Positions 1 to 12,626 of a DNA stretch of 64,000 nucleotides are shown piece after piece. The stretch is taken from NCBI GenBank assembly GCA_905331475.1, contig CAJNYU010003364.1, positions 62,001-126,000 of the forward strand. The letters are read 5' to 3'. This DNA comes from Rotaria socialis (lineage: Eukaryota; Rotifera; Eurotatoria; Philodinida; Philodinidae). The first letter of the stretch is position 1. Every line of letters starts with the position of its first letter. The translations under genes and the position numbers were made by a program. Below the pieces are notes generated by a model. That model was given only the letters and a program-made list of their open reading frames with translations, had not been told where the DNA came from and did not search any database.

Positions 1-1477
1 ATTCAGAGAATATCATATCTGAAGATCTTAAAAACATATTGATACAAATGTATGAGAATAGTATATAATCAGACATCGTCAAAACATAATTCGTAGGGAT
101 TAGGTTACAGTCAGACAAAATCGATATAGTACAAGAAGCAACGTAAATGTGCAAATATTGACTAATAGCTACAGATCACATCCAGGGCATTTAACAGCTC
201 ATTGAATTGGGTAATTAAGGAAGATATTTCTATTTACATATTTATCTAGTAAAACATCTGACCAAATTGAATAACACTAATACGACACGTACAACATAAT
301 AGCGTATGTAAAACGGGAAAATGTAGAGGAACGAAAAACGCATTACTTATATTTGATTGGCTAATAAGAAAAACTATTTTTATTGCAACAGTCATATCCT
401 ATCAATCGTTTGATTGATTTGATGATGATTATTTGAATAAAAAGAAAATAGATAAACTTGAACGTATTAAATTGAAAGTATTACATTCATAGAAAAAAGA
501 AATAATCTTTTATCTTAATAATTGTGAAAATCTGTTTTTTCTTCTCTACACTCACATTTAAATCTTGATGTACCTTTTGTATGTAAATATTTTACTGCAG
601 TTGATCTCAAGATAATAGGATGCTATTTGCTATTTATTGAGCACATTAACAGATTGTGGGAGAAAATTTCCATGCATTTTATGACTATTGATACCTGTCA
701 AATACATAATCATAAACAACATGTTCTTGATTGCTATGCGTGAAGAGCAAAGAATACCAGTAATCACTGTCTTGTTGTTGAAAAATGAATCTCATTTCTT
801 ATATTATAGAGTTGTTCGTTAATGAGAATAGGCAACATACAATGAAGACTATTGGATAAGTTGGAAGACAGATCTCCAATATCGACGATTCATAACATAC
901 CATTTCTTTTTTGTTTTTACACGTTTTAAAATTTATTTAGTTATATGAACTTTTTCTTTATACATATTCAGTGAAAAAAAGTAATTTCCATACATAATTT
1001 CATCGAATCATCAACACAAAATAATTCTTTTTTTCTACTAGAATTTTTTCGTATCTAATTTTTAATAATTAAAACTAATTTACATGGAAATAATATATTG
1101 AAATTATGCTTGTCCATAAGTCTACAATAAAAATGATAACAGTAACTACAATGAAGCGTTTTGTTATTGTGAGTAGCGATTCGAAGGCGAACTTGATAGA
1201 AAATATACTTTATAGGAAAACAACAATAATCATTATATAATAGAAATCGACTAGATCAATACACGCGTGTTACTCAGTTTGATTCATTACAAAGAACATA
1301 TTGCATAAGAGCCCAAAAAAATGCGTCTCATTTTTACGCGAGTAAGAATAATAAAATCTGTACGAAATACACATGAAACGACAAAAGAAAAAAAAACGAA
1401 ACAGAACGAAAAGATTTGTAATCATGTTAAAATAGATAGTTTAATTATGTTGTGATTTCTACAGATTAAATGTTTGA
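1..1477. other. AT-rich spacer, no gene seen
   Basis: No open frame of note on either strand and no splice-joined coding signal that I recognise. The last part, next to 1478, is probably the 3' UTR and downstream flank of the VPS26 gene on the minus strand. Homopolymer A and T runs are frequent. Confidence 0.6.
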
Positions 1478-3510
1478 TTAATCACTAGTTGAATCGCTAT
1501 TATTCCCAGATGACGAAGGTCCATTTACCGGAGAATTTCCACTGCCACTTATTCCAGCCGCACTATCTTCTGGTTTTATAGGTGGATTGGGAGGTTCAAA
1601 ATGAGCATATTGCTTAGCAGAATTCTTTGTTTTGACTTTATCTTGTTTTCGCCAAAGAACAATTTCCTTAAAATAAAAATAATTTAATTTCAAAAAACAA
1701 AAACTTTTTAATAAAATAAAGTATACTTGTTGTTTAAAATAGCGTCGTTCTTCTTCATCAACTAGAACTAAATTCAGAAAATATCGAACGGAAAATTTCC
1801 GTTGAATATCTTTCATTGTCGGTGTTAAATCATAGCCACCCAAAAAAAGACGAATAGGAATACTTTCGCCTCGAACAGGTGCACCGTCCATGATTTCATA
1901 TTTTGCAATTGTTTCTGTTTCAGCGTAAATATTTGGTCCATTACCAGTACTCTCTTTTTTTAAAATAGCTATTTCCATATGTTTGATTTTAATACGAACA
2001 AGTAAGAAATATATTTTCCCAACGATAACATCTTTTAAATGATATCTAAATCACAAGTACAATTGAAAATAGATTTTCAAATAAAAACTCAATCAATCTT
2101 ACTTTGATTTGTTATATTCGAATTCAATATGTAAACAATCTTCGATACCGACTTCCATTTTTATACTATTATTTATTTCTGGATATTGGGATAATTGCTG
2201 AACACATATATCACGTTCGGCAACTGTATTTGTAAAACGTCTTATGATTGTCAAGCGAAGAAAATATCTAAATGAAAAAAAATAAATTAGCTTTTTCTGT
2301 TCTATTAGAAATGTTGCTTTTTTCAACTACCTCAATTTAACATTAATACCAATGTATGATTCGTAGGGTTTTTCAACGCTTGGAAAATGAAAATCTTCAA
2401 AACATAAATAAAAGTGACTAGACAAGAAAAAACAATTATTCTTACCTATACTTGTATTTTCAGTTAATTCACCAGGAAAAGCAAGTAACTTTGATAAATT
2501 AATAAATTCATGAATTGTACTTCGATCATTGAGCATTTCTACAAGAATATAATCATGATTTTAAATTAAATAAAGAACTCTGTCTAGTTTCGGCAGTGAT
2601 CAACATTTCTTTACTATATGAATTTCTCTATGATATAGGATTCACCTGAGTGCTTCATTAGTACAGTAAATAAAAATATGAATCTCCAGATTTACTAATT
2701 CGATTCAAAACTAGTCTATTCTCATCGAGATTAGCATAATATTTAAAATTATTTTAAGCCTGAATTTGTCTAAAATCCAATGAAATGATAAGTTAAGATT
2801 AAAACAAGTATCTGCATGAAATTGGTTAATTGAAAAGGTTAAAGCAGTGGTCTCTGACAGGCATCGCAACTAGAGTTATTCTCATGATTCTGGTATTTTT
2901 TTACATAGATCAAAATCATAGTTTGAATTACAATAGATCAGAATTGGGCCAGTGAGAGATTTTTCAAGTCACAAGTCAAGTCAAGTTTGATTAAAAAATT
3001 AGCCTGTATATAAAATTTTCTAGAATCTTTCAGTTGAGTGACAGGTTTTGGAAGCTCAGAGTTCCATCTCATGTGAAGAAAAGCACCTAAAATCAACAAA
3101 ATTTTTTCACTAGATTGAACTTGACTTGAGGCATTTCTGACTCGACTTGCCCAGTTCTGTAATAGACACAAAGTTGCATTACTCAAAACGAAAGGTTTAA
3201 AACTAGACTCTTCGAACTATTCAATATTCACCAATTTGTCCAATGAATTCCAATCGAATGCCTTGATGTTCTACTTTGCTATTTTTCTTCAATTTAATTT
3301 GTACCTAAATATTTGACAAGTAAGAAAATAGATGAGATTGTTTCTATGTCATCATACCGATCCACCGACATCTTCACCATCATAATAAATATATTGCAAT
3401 GATCGTTTATTATTATTATCATCAAGTTTAACTTCAACTTGTTTTCGTTGTTCCAGTGGATCAAGTATAAAATCAATATCAACTTTTGATCCTAAACCTA
3501 ATAGATCCAT
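1478..3510 (-). CDS. VPS26: VPS26 retromer subunit (7 coding exons)
   Basis: Arrestin-fold subunit of the retromer cargo-recognition trimer (with VPS35 and VPS29), which recycles endosomal membrane proteins to the Golgi or plasma membrane. Exons on the minus strand: 3510-3358, 3304-3232, 2538-2446, 2394-2331, 2267-2103, 2045-1727, 1666-1478; phases join cleanly to 351 codons plus TAA. Family blocks seen: VEKPYESYIG, NNSIKMEVGIEDCLHIEFEY, ETETIAKYEIMDGAPVRGES, FSVRYFLNLVLVDEEERRYF and EIVLWRK. Length is close to the usual 327-340 aa; the C-terminal 50 residues are Ser/Pro/Asn-rich and not conserved. The start Met (MDLLGLGSKVDIDF) matches the family N-terminus. A strong 3' splice site lies 11 nt upstream of the ATG. 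Intron 2 (3231-2539, 693 nt) is far longer than the others because it carries a MITE-like element. The 3' end of NDUFS6 is only 115 bp upstream on the same strand. Confidence 0.95.
2939..3159. mobile_element. hAT-like MITE in VPS26 intron 2
   Basis: A 221-bp stretch bounded by imperfect inverted repeats. The left end reads CAGAATTGGGCC and the right end, reverse complemented, reads CAGAACTGGGCA. Similarity continues inward over about 60 bp, including CAAGTCAAGTT on both arms. Flanking 8-mers are CAATAGAT and TAATAGAC (6 of 8 identical), as expected for a decayed 8-bp hAT target duplication. No transposase frame is present, so it would be a non-autonomous copy. The element accounts for much of the unusual length of this intron. 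Confidence 0.6.
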
Positions 3511-3625
3511 TGTTTATTAATCTAGAAATAAGAGAAAAGATAGTGTGTCGTTTTTTTCCTGTTATTTTTTTTTACACTACTAGAAAATGACAAACAGAAA
3601 AAAAGGAAAAGGAGATTTCAGAAGC

Positions 3626-4332
3626 TTATTGGTGTGGTATTGCTGCAGCCGAATCATAAGCATCATCTGCTTGATTTCGAACTTGTGCTAAATAGTCGTC
3701 ATAAGTAATTGATGGTCCATGTTTTTTTTCATCATAATATTTTGCTTGGATAAATTTTCGACCACTATAACCACAGCTGTGAACAACTGGTTTGTCCTAA
3801 ATTAATTTTTTCAAAAGTCAAATTGCAGAAACAAGCTCTTTTTTTCATATTTCTTACTAAGTTAATATACACTTTAGGATGACCTAAAGGACCACCACTG
3901 TCCGAAAAAACGCCTCGAGCTTTACATACAACAACAGGATCTTCACGAATTAAATCAATCGCAAATCGAGGATTTACCTTTGAAAAAGAAAAACGATTCT
4001 TCGTTCAAATAGTAAATGAAAAGTTTTTATTCTTAACATACCAATTTTCCACCTTGAATAAATCGAGCATTTCGATAATCGTCTCGATCATATACTTGAC
4101 CAGTATGTGTTACAGTATCGGCTGGATATAAATCTCGATTTAAAGGGAGTATTACACGTTTCTGATCAACATCTTCTAATCGATCAATTGTTTTCACGTA
4201 TTTTTCATTTGATAATTTTGTTGGTGGCGCAAGAGACTTTTTATTGGATTCGTTACCGATAACAGATGGAACTTGTGTTTTCAATGCTGACAGATAACGG
4301 CGTGAGCCGTATCGAAATAGTGATAGAGACAT
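3626..4332 (-). CDS. NDUFS6: NDUFS6-like complex I zinc-domain subunit (3 exons), two ligands changed
   Basis: Accessory subunit of mitochondrial NADH:ubiquinone oxidoreductase (complex I), N-module/Q-module junction. Exons: 4332-4042, 3977-3858, 3796-3626; all in phase 0; 193 aa. Recognised by VTHTGQVYDRDDYRNARF, then FAIDLI and LGHPKVYINLDKP. The N-terminus is Ser/Arg/Leu-rich and reads like a mitochondrial presequence; the protein is longer than the roughly 124-aa human subunit at both ends (about 40 extra C-terminal residues). Odd: in the family the zinc is held by Cys, His, Cys, Cys (CDGG..LGHPK and CGYCG). Here the first Cys is Ser (VFSDSGGPLGHPK) and the last is Ser (CGYSG), while a new Cys sits seven residues before the first site. 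The ATG follows directly on an AG with a pyrimidine-rich lead, a possible 3' splice site. Confidence 0.9.
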
Positions 4333-7300
4333 CTAAAACAATCTTAATAAATTATCTTTCGTTTTTCTTTTTGTTTGTGTTTATGCTACTGATGATGATG
4401 ATGACGACGATGCAATGTTATTTTATTCGTTGATTTTTCTACCAATCAAATTTACTTTAACAAAAATAGTTCTTTTCCTCGCTTGAATATTAATTTAGTC
4501 AGACATCTAGTTCAATTTACTATCCGTCTTAGTCAATAGCTTAAGTAAAATATTGTACTAATACATTTCTATTGTAGAGAAAATATTTTCTATTTTCTCT
4601 AGTAGTTTTATTAAAATTAATATCCATGCTTAAAGGCGAATAAATGAGCAGCAACACGTAGCAGCTGTTTCTGATGAACAACATAAAGTATCATTTTTTT
4701 ATTTGCCAAGTCATTTAGTTTACAAGACTTGATTAAAAAAGACATATAAACTTGTTCGTAGTGCAACAATCCACAATATACTGTCAATAAAATTGTTTAA
4801 TTCTATTCAGTAAAGATAGATAAAGCAAGTGTTTCCTCATACTGATTTATTAGTAAACATACAACAGCATTTTTTAATGAGGTCTTGAATTATTAATCGA
4901 AATAAAACAGATTGCTCAACATAACCCGAATTAGTTTTATTTATTTTTGTTTTGATTGATAAAAGTTTTATCGAACAATTCTTACTTATGACAAGAAATT
5001 CTACTACACAGCATAGAATACTCAACAAGTAAAGATTATGGATATTTGTAATTTATGCTAAAAATAAGAACATCCAGCCTTCGAAGAAAGATCAAAACTT
5101 ATATTATTAACATCACATCATTGTACTGTTACTACGAAAAAGAGATCAAAAGAAAAATTAAATCATCGAATCGACCCTTGCTAACTTAGAAGTTAAAGAA
5201 AAGCACCTAGTTGGCAACGAGCTACAATATACCGCTAAAACTTTTAAAAGAATATTATCTATATTAAAATATTTTCTTCGTTAATGACGGGAAAATTGAT
5301 CAAGGAATAATTTTGGCAAAAATCATGACGAGACATTCTATTTAAATAACTTCGCAAAAGTATAGCGGTTATTTGAAAATATGAAGAAACGTTAGTTTTT
5401 AACTATCTTCATATCCATCGACAATGATTGTCATTGTTTTAAACTGGTTCTAGAATCTATCTTATTTTTTTCGTATCAAAATAGCTTTTTAGAAAAAATA
5501 TGTGTTCCAGATACTCATTCTTATTCATGTTCTTTTAGTGAATTGAGAGGTAGAGTTTTGAGCACGAAAAAAACTTCATTGAAGTCTTGATTATAGACTT
5601 CAAGCTTGCCTACTTGTTCTTGACTTTTGCCAAGAAAATCTTGTACCATACAATGTCGCCATATATCAACTTTGTTTACTGAGTGAACGAGTCGTTTGAT
5701 ATGTGCTCGAGATATACTTGCAATACATTTCGATGAAGAACTTTGCTACGAATGTGACCCTTCTTGAAAATATGAAATATAATAAACCAAATAATCGCAT
5801 CAGTTTATTGAAATTTAATAACGGTTTCAATGTACCCTAGATGAAGAAATGCTGGATTAGAAACTTCGCGAATATTTATTGTGGGTATAATAAATGTGTT
5901 TTAAAAATTGCCATTATATCGATTTCAAATGCAATAAACCATAATGATTTTGGAGTTTAGAAAAACTCACTAATTTTATCCAATATAATCACTTATGATT
6001 TTTCTATTCGATCCAAATTTCTGTTATTTATAACAAGTATGTTCAAAGAAATTTCGAATTCTTTTTTTCGGGTTACCAATTATGACAAAAAACTTCAAAC
6101 ATCAAGAACTATTTTAGACTGGATTTTTTAATAGATCATAGATACTTCGAGCTTACTTTGCCTTGACAGTTGCTCCAAGCTCATAATATAGCATTCATTA
6201 CGTTTTATTAGTTTTTGTTGTTATAGGAAAATATAAGGAGGAAAACAGAAAAGTCATGTGTCACCAAATACTTCTTCTAAGGATATAGGTCTTTTCTTTT
6301 TTTTACGTGTTTTTTTTAAATTTTAAGCTACCTGGACTAGCAGTACATTATAAATGGTATCTCAACAAGCTATTCAGATAGTTTTGCAACTTTTATTGAA
6401 TATGACTTGAGTATGGTAAGCATTTTATATGATCATATTAAATGTTAAACAGAATGAACTATGGGTGCGGACTGTTTTGATGGTTTCAAAAATAAAGTTT
6501 ATTACAGAAAATGATTCAGTGAGGTGATAGCACTTATTCAGGTGAATCAAAAGTTAAATCATGAGTGTCTGTAAGTATTAGTAATGACGAGCTGAGTATT
6601 AATCTATTGTATGAGATGAATATTGGATGCTTTAGTGAAGCGAAAGTTGACTGAATGATTTAGTTTTGAGAGTCACTTTGTTTTGTAATCTTAATTGAAA
6701 CATGATGTTAGTTAGATTAGTTGCGATCTCTATTTAAAAGTTGAATATGCTTTTTCGAGTTAACATCAATTACTAATACCCATTTTGCACATTTTTATTA
6801 AGAAATAGCTGTAACATCAATATTGTTGTCTCTATAAAAAAAAGAAATTCAAGATACTATAATATCTCTTGAGAATAACTTTGTTTGAGACATAGTCACA
6901 AGAGAAAATAAAGAATTATTAAAAATGTAGAAAATAATCACTCATATATTTCATTCAGTTCAAAGAAACAATGAATTATGTCATGCTCTAAATGATAAAG
7001 AACAATTTTATTGTAATCATCAAGTTTCTATACGAATATTGGATATCAATTTTTAAGAAAAGTAGAAGCATTATCAAAAATAAACATATGAAATTTTGAT
7101 GAATTAGATTAGCCAATGTCTTCGTGTTCTCTCGCAATGTACCAGAAACTATAAAAATAATGAAAAAAAAAGATCTCATATAGATTTGTAAGCATTTACA
7201 ATGAATTGATACGTATAATTGCTTATAACTTGAAGACGCAAAAAGCTATTGAAGTCAAAGAAAGTGATAGATCTAAGTGATATAGTACTAATGAAGTATG

Positions 7301-7884
7301 CATAGCTTTTTTAAAGAAATTATCGAACTACCGAGTAGTCGACTAGCCGATGCTATGAGGAATACTCAGATGCATAAATATATTAGATTGGCGAGGATTC
7401 GAAGCTTGAGATCCTATTTTTTTCCGGAAAAATCGAATAAATGATCTAAGTGATTATAATAAAGAAGAAAAAAAAATCGAAGATGCACAGAACTCAGATG
7501 AAACTATTATTTATCGTATTCATCGATAAAGTCAATAGACTAAATTAACTTCAACAACAGATCAACTTCTGACTATTGTCGTAACAGAAGAAGCCGAAGA
7601 AGAAAAAAGATAATTCGCCTATTAAACGTTTTCTTTTTGTTAAGAAATAATGATGCATGTAATTTCAAATTTGACAAGAATTTGATCATGTGAAAAGAAA
7701 TCTTATCTTAATTTTTGCTTTTGTATAAAAGAGAAAAAAACGGAAATTTTCTGTTCATTTCAGTATATGATACGGAATGGGTGCTTGCAGCCATTGTACA
7801 AAAATAGTGACACAAAAAAACAAGAGACAAAAAGGGAAGAAGGAAAGTTAAAAAAAAAAGAAATAAAAAACTTTTCTTTTTTTT
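4333..7884. other. AT-rich intergenic spacer
   Basis: About 3.5 kb without a coding signal I can support. Open frames are all short (60-65 codons), low in complexity and without family motifs or splice-joined continuation. The part just above 4332 should hold the NDUFS6 promoter; the part near 7884 should hold the Di-Ras 3' UTR. Confidence 0.55.
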
Positions 7885-8925
7885 CTACATAATTGAACAT
7901 TTTCTACTTGAAGGTCGATTGTCTGATGAATCCGAATTTGAAACCTTATTTGATCCACCGGAATTATCACTTGGATTTATTTGTTCAATAGTAGATCGTG
8001 CACCTTTTTTTACACTTGTTGTTGACGTATTTGATGTCGACATAACCGATGTTCGCTTGGATTTGTTTCCATATACAATGGGTGTTGTGGGCCGTGTTAC
8101 TGTTTCAGTTACATTTGAACTACTTGCACTATTTGTAATTGCCGATAAACTGGAATTTGTTGGTGTTGATCGTTTACCACCATGTGGAGAAGGAGATGAG
8201 TGTGCTATTGAACTACTATTATCTTCAATTAAATGTCCGTCTTGATCAACATTAAAATTAAATTGTCTTTTTTTGTCTAGTTTAAGAAGTTCTTGAAATG
8301 CTTCACGTATATTTGTATTTGTTTTTGCTGATGTTTCAATCCATGCACATGACCATAGTGTTGCATGTTGTTTACCAAGATTTTCAGTTACTTCACGGCA
8401 TGCTGCTTCATCTAATTTACAACCCATTAGTAGGATAGGAGTTTCATTTTGTTGATCAACTCTTATTTCACGTATTTGATTATAGATGGGTTTTAAATCT
8501 TCAAATGTTTGTTTACTTGTTATAGAATAAGCTAATATAAATGCATGTCCTTTTTGTATACTTAATCGTTGCATCGCTGGAAATTGATGTGTACCAGTAC
8601 TATAAAAATTGAATTTATTTTAAAGACAACGTAGTAATAGAAAAAAAAATTCAATATAAAATTGATTTGTTTTTATCATACGTGTCAGTTATCTGTAAAG
8701 TTGTTATTTGTTTATTACAAGATACGACTTGCCGATATGTATCTTCAACGGTTGGGATATAATTTTCACGAAATTGACCATTTACAAAACGCAGCACACA
8801 ATTTGTTTTACCTACATTTATAATTATTTTCTGTTAAAATAAATAGTGACATTGATTATAGTGAACATACCGACTCCAGCACTACCAAGAACAACAATTC
8901 TATAGTCTGTACTCTGATCGGGCAT
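7885..8925 (-). CDS. DIRAS: Di-Ras family small GTPase (3 exons, conserved-start form)
   Basis: Membrane-anchored Ras-like GTPase of the Di-Ras branch. Exons 8925-8871, 8811-8682 and 8599-7885 give 299 aa starting [14 protein letters not shown], matching the conserved vertebrate and fly start MPEQSNDYR. Motifs: G1 GSAGVGKT (about residues 15-22), switch [13 protein letters not shown]3 [16 protein letters not shown] (Di-Ras proteins have Thr where Ras has Ala), G5 ETSAK, and a C-terminal CAAX box CSIM for prenylation. Odd: the G4 motif normally NKCD reads CKLD (MGCKLDE), so the guanine-contacting Asn is Cys. After the G domain comes a roughly 110-residue Ser/Thr/Asn-rich tail, which makes the protein about 100 aa longer than human DIRAS1/2. 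An in-frame 3' splice site lies 33 nt upstream of the ATG (AG at 8960-8959 region), so an upstream exon is likely. Confidence 0.92.
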
Positions 8926-9340
8926 AACCCGAAAAGATGTAGACAAGTCTTTACTGGCCTAGAATACATTAAATAAAAATAAATAATAATAATAATAAGA
9001 GTAAATAGCTAATAAATTAATAGCAAACAAGTATTTAACTATTCATTTTTTTGAATAGAGAAACAATACTATGTAATAATTTTAGTTACATCTCTCAACT
9101 ATCAAGTGTCTCTTTCTCTTATACAACGATCAGTATATATATGATGAAAAATTAGACGAAGAAAGGAGGAGCAGGAGGAGTACAAGGCAAAACTATTGGA
9201 TGCTTTGAAACTCACTCGACTTTTCTCATGTTTTGCATTCATATGCATCTTGTCCTTTGCTCCTTACGCGTCATCAACAGCTACAAGCAAGCCGTCATTT
9301 TTGTCGTCGTTCGCTAGGGAACATGACAAACTCATGTTCA

Positions 9341-9344
<4 letters not shown>

Positions 9345-9372
<28 letters not shown>
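9345..9372. repeat. (CT)n microsatellite
   Basis: About 14 CT units, with looser CT-rich sequence again at about 9450-9470. Lies in the gene-free stretch upstream of Di-Ras. Confidence 0.9.
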
Positions 9373-9377
<5 letters not shown>

Positions 9378-12300
9378 GATTCAAACAACACGCAGCCAGA
9401 AAACATACAGGTACTCTTACTGTTAATTAATCTCTGACATTTTCTATTTTCTCCTCTCTCTCTCTCTTTTTTTTACTCTTATTTTTTGTCAGATGAAATA
9501 GTCTATTATTTACTCTAGCTACATGTCTTGAAAATAGTTAATAAAACAAGAAAATAGGTGTGCATGTGTGCTAATTCTATCTAGTTGGTAATGAGCATAA
9601 ATTGTGCATGACCTTTATTTTATTTTTTCTATAAACAAAAACTCGCTTAGATTTCAGGACATTTCCCCAAAACAATGTTAAACAAATCCAAAGAAAGAAC
9701 AAAAGGAGTAGTATTCTATTTAATTATAAATCTGCTCCGTAAATTACTACGAACATTATTCAAATTCGAGAATAACAAGTAAACGTATATATTTAATAGT
9801 TTAATTAGTATTTATCCATTACTTCAGTTCGCTTAGTTATTGTTCAGTTCAGATAGTCTTTTGTTCTTCAAACAATATTAAAAATTTTATCAGGTCAATG
9901 AATTATTATTCAAACTTATGCAACTAAAGTAATTCCCAAATAAGGAAATAACAAAAATACATCTAATAATTAATAGATTAATTATATAATTTTCTAAATG
10001 TAAAGTCGTCGTGAACTTCTATACAATAGTTGTTCGATATTTTTTATGACATTAAACATTGATCAACAAAGAAAAAAACAAACAGATTTTTCTCTTAAGC
10101 AAATGTCAACACATCTATGAAAATAATTATATTCATTATTCCTTTTGTTATTCTCCGCAAGAAAAAGAAATTTTCTGGGCTATTGATAAAGGTTTTCATC
10201 ACTATTATTTTGACTTTAGCAATAAACTAATCTTACCTTATCAAGTGCCATGTTCGTTTCGCTTCGACAAGCAATCAAAATAATCCAAAATCGTTCGATG
10301 CTTTGAGTATATAGTAAATGATGGTAGAGAACACACGCACACACATGCTCACACGCACATCAACGTGCAATGACACGTCTCGAATTCTTCTATCATCACT
10401 CTCATTATTGTTTGCTTTCCGTCTATGTATTCTATCTTCGTTTTTTTAGTTAAGTAATAATCACTCAGTAGCAGTTGCAGATAAGGAAAGACATAGAAAG
10501 CGACAGAGAGAATGCGAGACAGACCGAGACAGAGTAGGAAATACTAGGAGAGCAATAGAGAGCAAAGAGAAAGAAAAAACACCATAATCTTTTCCAAACG
10601 AGCAATGACGAGAAAATGAAAAAACATTTAACTGAAAAGCTCTTCCTTCTAATCAAGAAGGAAGCGAACAAACGAGCGAGCTACTGAGCGAGTAAATGAG
10701 ACAGTGTGTGTGTATGCGTGTGCGAGCGAATTTAGGCAATAATAATAAATGCAGGTTAGCAGTTTTATCGGCTTCACATGCAAAATATAGATAAAACATT
10801 CAATCGAGTAAAGAATCAGCACCTTCTTTCTTCCTTTCTAGTTTTTTCTTTTTCTTCTTCGCTGTTTTACATTATCCTACTTTTTGTTTCTTTATTCTTT
10901 TCTTTTTTGAATGAAAATGATATTCTATGTACGTTAGTATTTTCTTGGCTTTCGTTATTTAATAGTATTTATATTAATTGATGGAATGGCTCTAGTAAAA
11001 ATGCATCAATTCTCAACAGCATGGACAACTCTTGATCAATCCAATCAGTGCAATGCTTGTTTTTTTCCACATTGACATCTGAAGAACTCGGTCGTTGAAT
11101 TAGTAACGACGTGGATTTCCTTTTTCTGTCTGTTTCTGCCTTCTGTTTCATTTTCTTTTAGTCAGTATTCACGATTGAATTCACCCCTACATTTTCACTA
11201 GAATAATCGAGTTTATACTCTTGTGGTGCGAAAAAAGGGAGAATAAAAGATGCACCAATATTATCTATCAGAAGCAGAAAATTCGGCAGAAACAGAAGAA
11301 AAGAAGATGTTGATGACGACAATAAGATGGTGCACAAGAGGGAGAAAAATAAATGAGAATTTCATTGCAAATAAATGTTGATGAATCGATAATGGAAATG
11401 CACATTATGGTTCCTTAGATTTTATACTGTTGATTGACAGTCATATGGAAAGAACGAATGTCAACAAAAAAAAAAATAGAAAACGTTTTTGGTTGTTTTT
11501 CAAACATTGATTCACTATGAATAGGTCCTTTGATCATTTAATTTAAAGAGGACACAACAACACATGCCATAGATTCAGTCCTTGGATACGTTGAATTTTT
11601 ACACGCTTTATTTACAAGAATTTACTGCTTAAAAGCATACTAGGCATGATAAATTAACAAATATGGTAATTTTTGGTTGATGAAGTCTTTTTTTCTTCTT
11701 CTTTGTACATTTTGGATCACACGATCTGATATTAAATTAATAAGGCGTAGCAAAAATTATTAGAAAGAAGAAAAGTTTAATCTTTTTTACCTGTATGTAA
11801 AAAAAAATATTTTGATATAGTGATTCGCCAGAAGGCTTATTTTATATCCCGGAAGGAAAATAACAGTTTATGTATGAGATGAGTCAATTTTTTCTGTTGA
11901 CTTTACGATATTAAATAGGCAAGAAAAGAAAACCAAGAGATTCAGCTTACCTGTTCTGTTATTTTTTGCTATGATACAATTAGAAATAAAAAGTACTCTG
12001 AATATTTTATATCGAACGTTATTTTTTCTTAGCCGATAATGAATAATTTTGTCGATTTTCTTGATCTTTTTAAGAAGAAAAATGATATATTCTAATAACT
12101 AAAAGAGAAAACAACTATGACTTCCGCTTGAGAAATATTGCGAAAAAAGTCTAACAACATTTTGTTCATTAATATGATTGCTTTTTTTTATTCTTGTCAT
12201 TTCTCTCTGATATGAAGGTTTTCTTTTTCTGACATGTGTTTTTTTCTGTTAGCACTCTTATAAAATCAATATTGTGACGATAATCCTCTGGAGAATCAAT

Positions 12301-12581
12301 ATATTAATATGGAAAAGATCTGAATAATGAATTGTTTGATTTTGTTTAGAACGATTATAAAATCAAAATTATTCGGCGAAATAAAAGCATTTTACTCATG
12401 ATCAGTTGTTCTTTTGACCGAACTAAAAACTATTAATATATTATAATTTAATTTGCGAAAGCTTTTATTTATGAGAAATATTAAACGTCTAGCAAGTTTT
12501 TTCTAATTTCAGCATTGATTGGATGTACTCGGGGGTTAGGAATTAGGAGTTGAGTTTTATACGTTCTGAGAAGAATTCTCC

Positions 12582-12588
12582 AGAGAGA

Positions 12589-12622
<34 letters not shown>
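12582..12622. repeat. (GA)n microsatellite
   Basis: About 20 GA units with one interruption. A purine-only strand of this length can form triplex structures; no gene is adjacent. Confidence 0.9.

Positions 12623-12626
<4 letters not shown>

Noticed and set aside
2938..3186. 82-codon frame inside VPS26 intron 2
   Set aside because: It coincides with the MITE-like element and has no protein motif.
9196..9426. Plus-strand frame with a signal-peptide-like start
   Set aside because: It begins at TTG rather than ATG, and its second half is the translation of a CT microsatellite.
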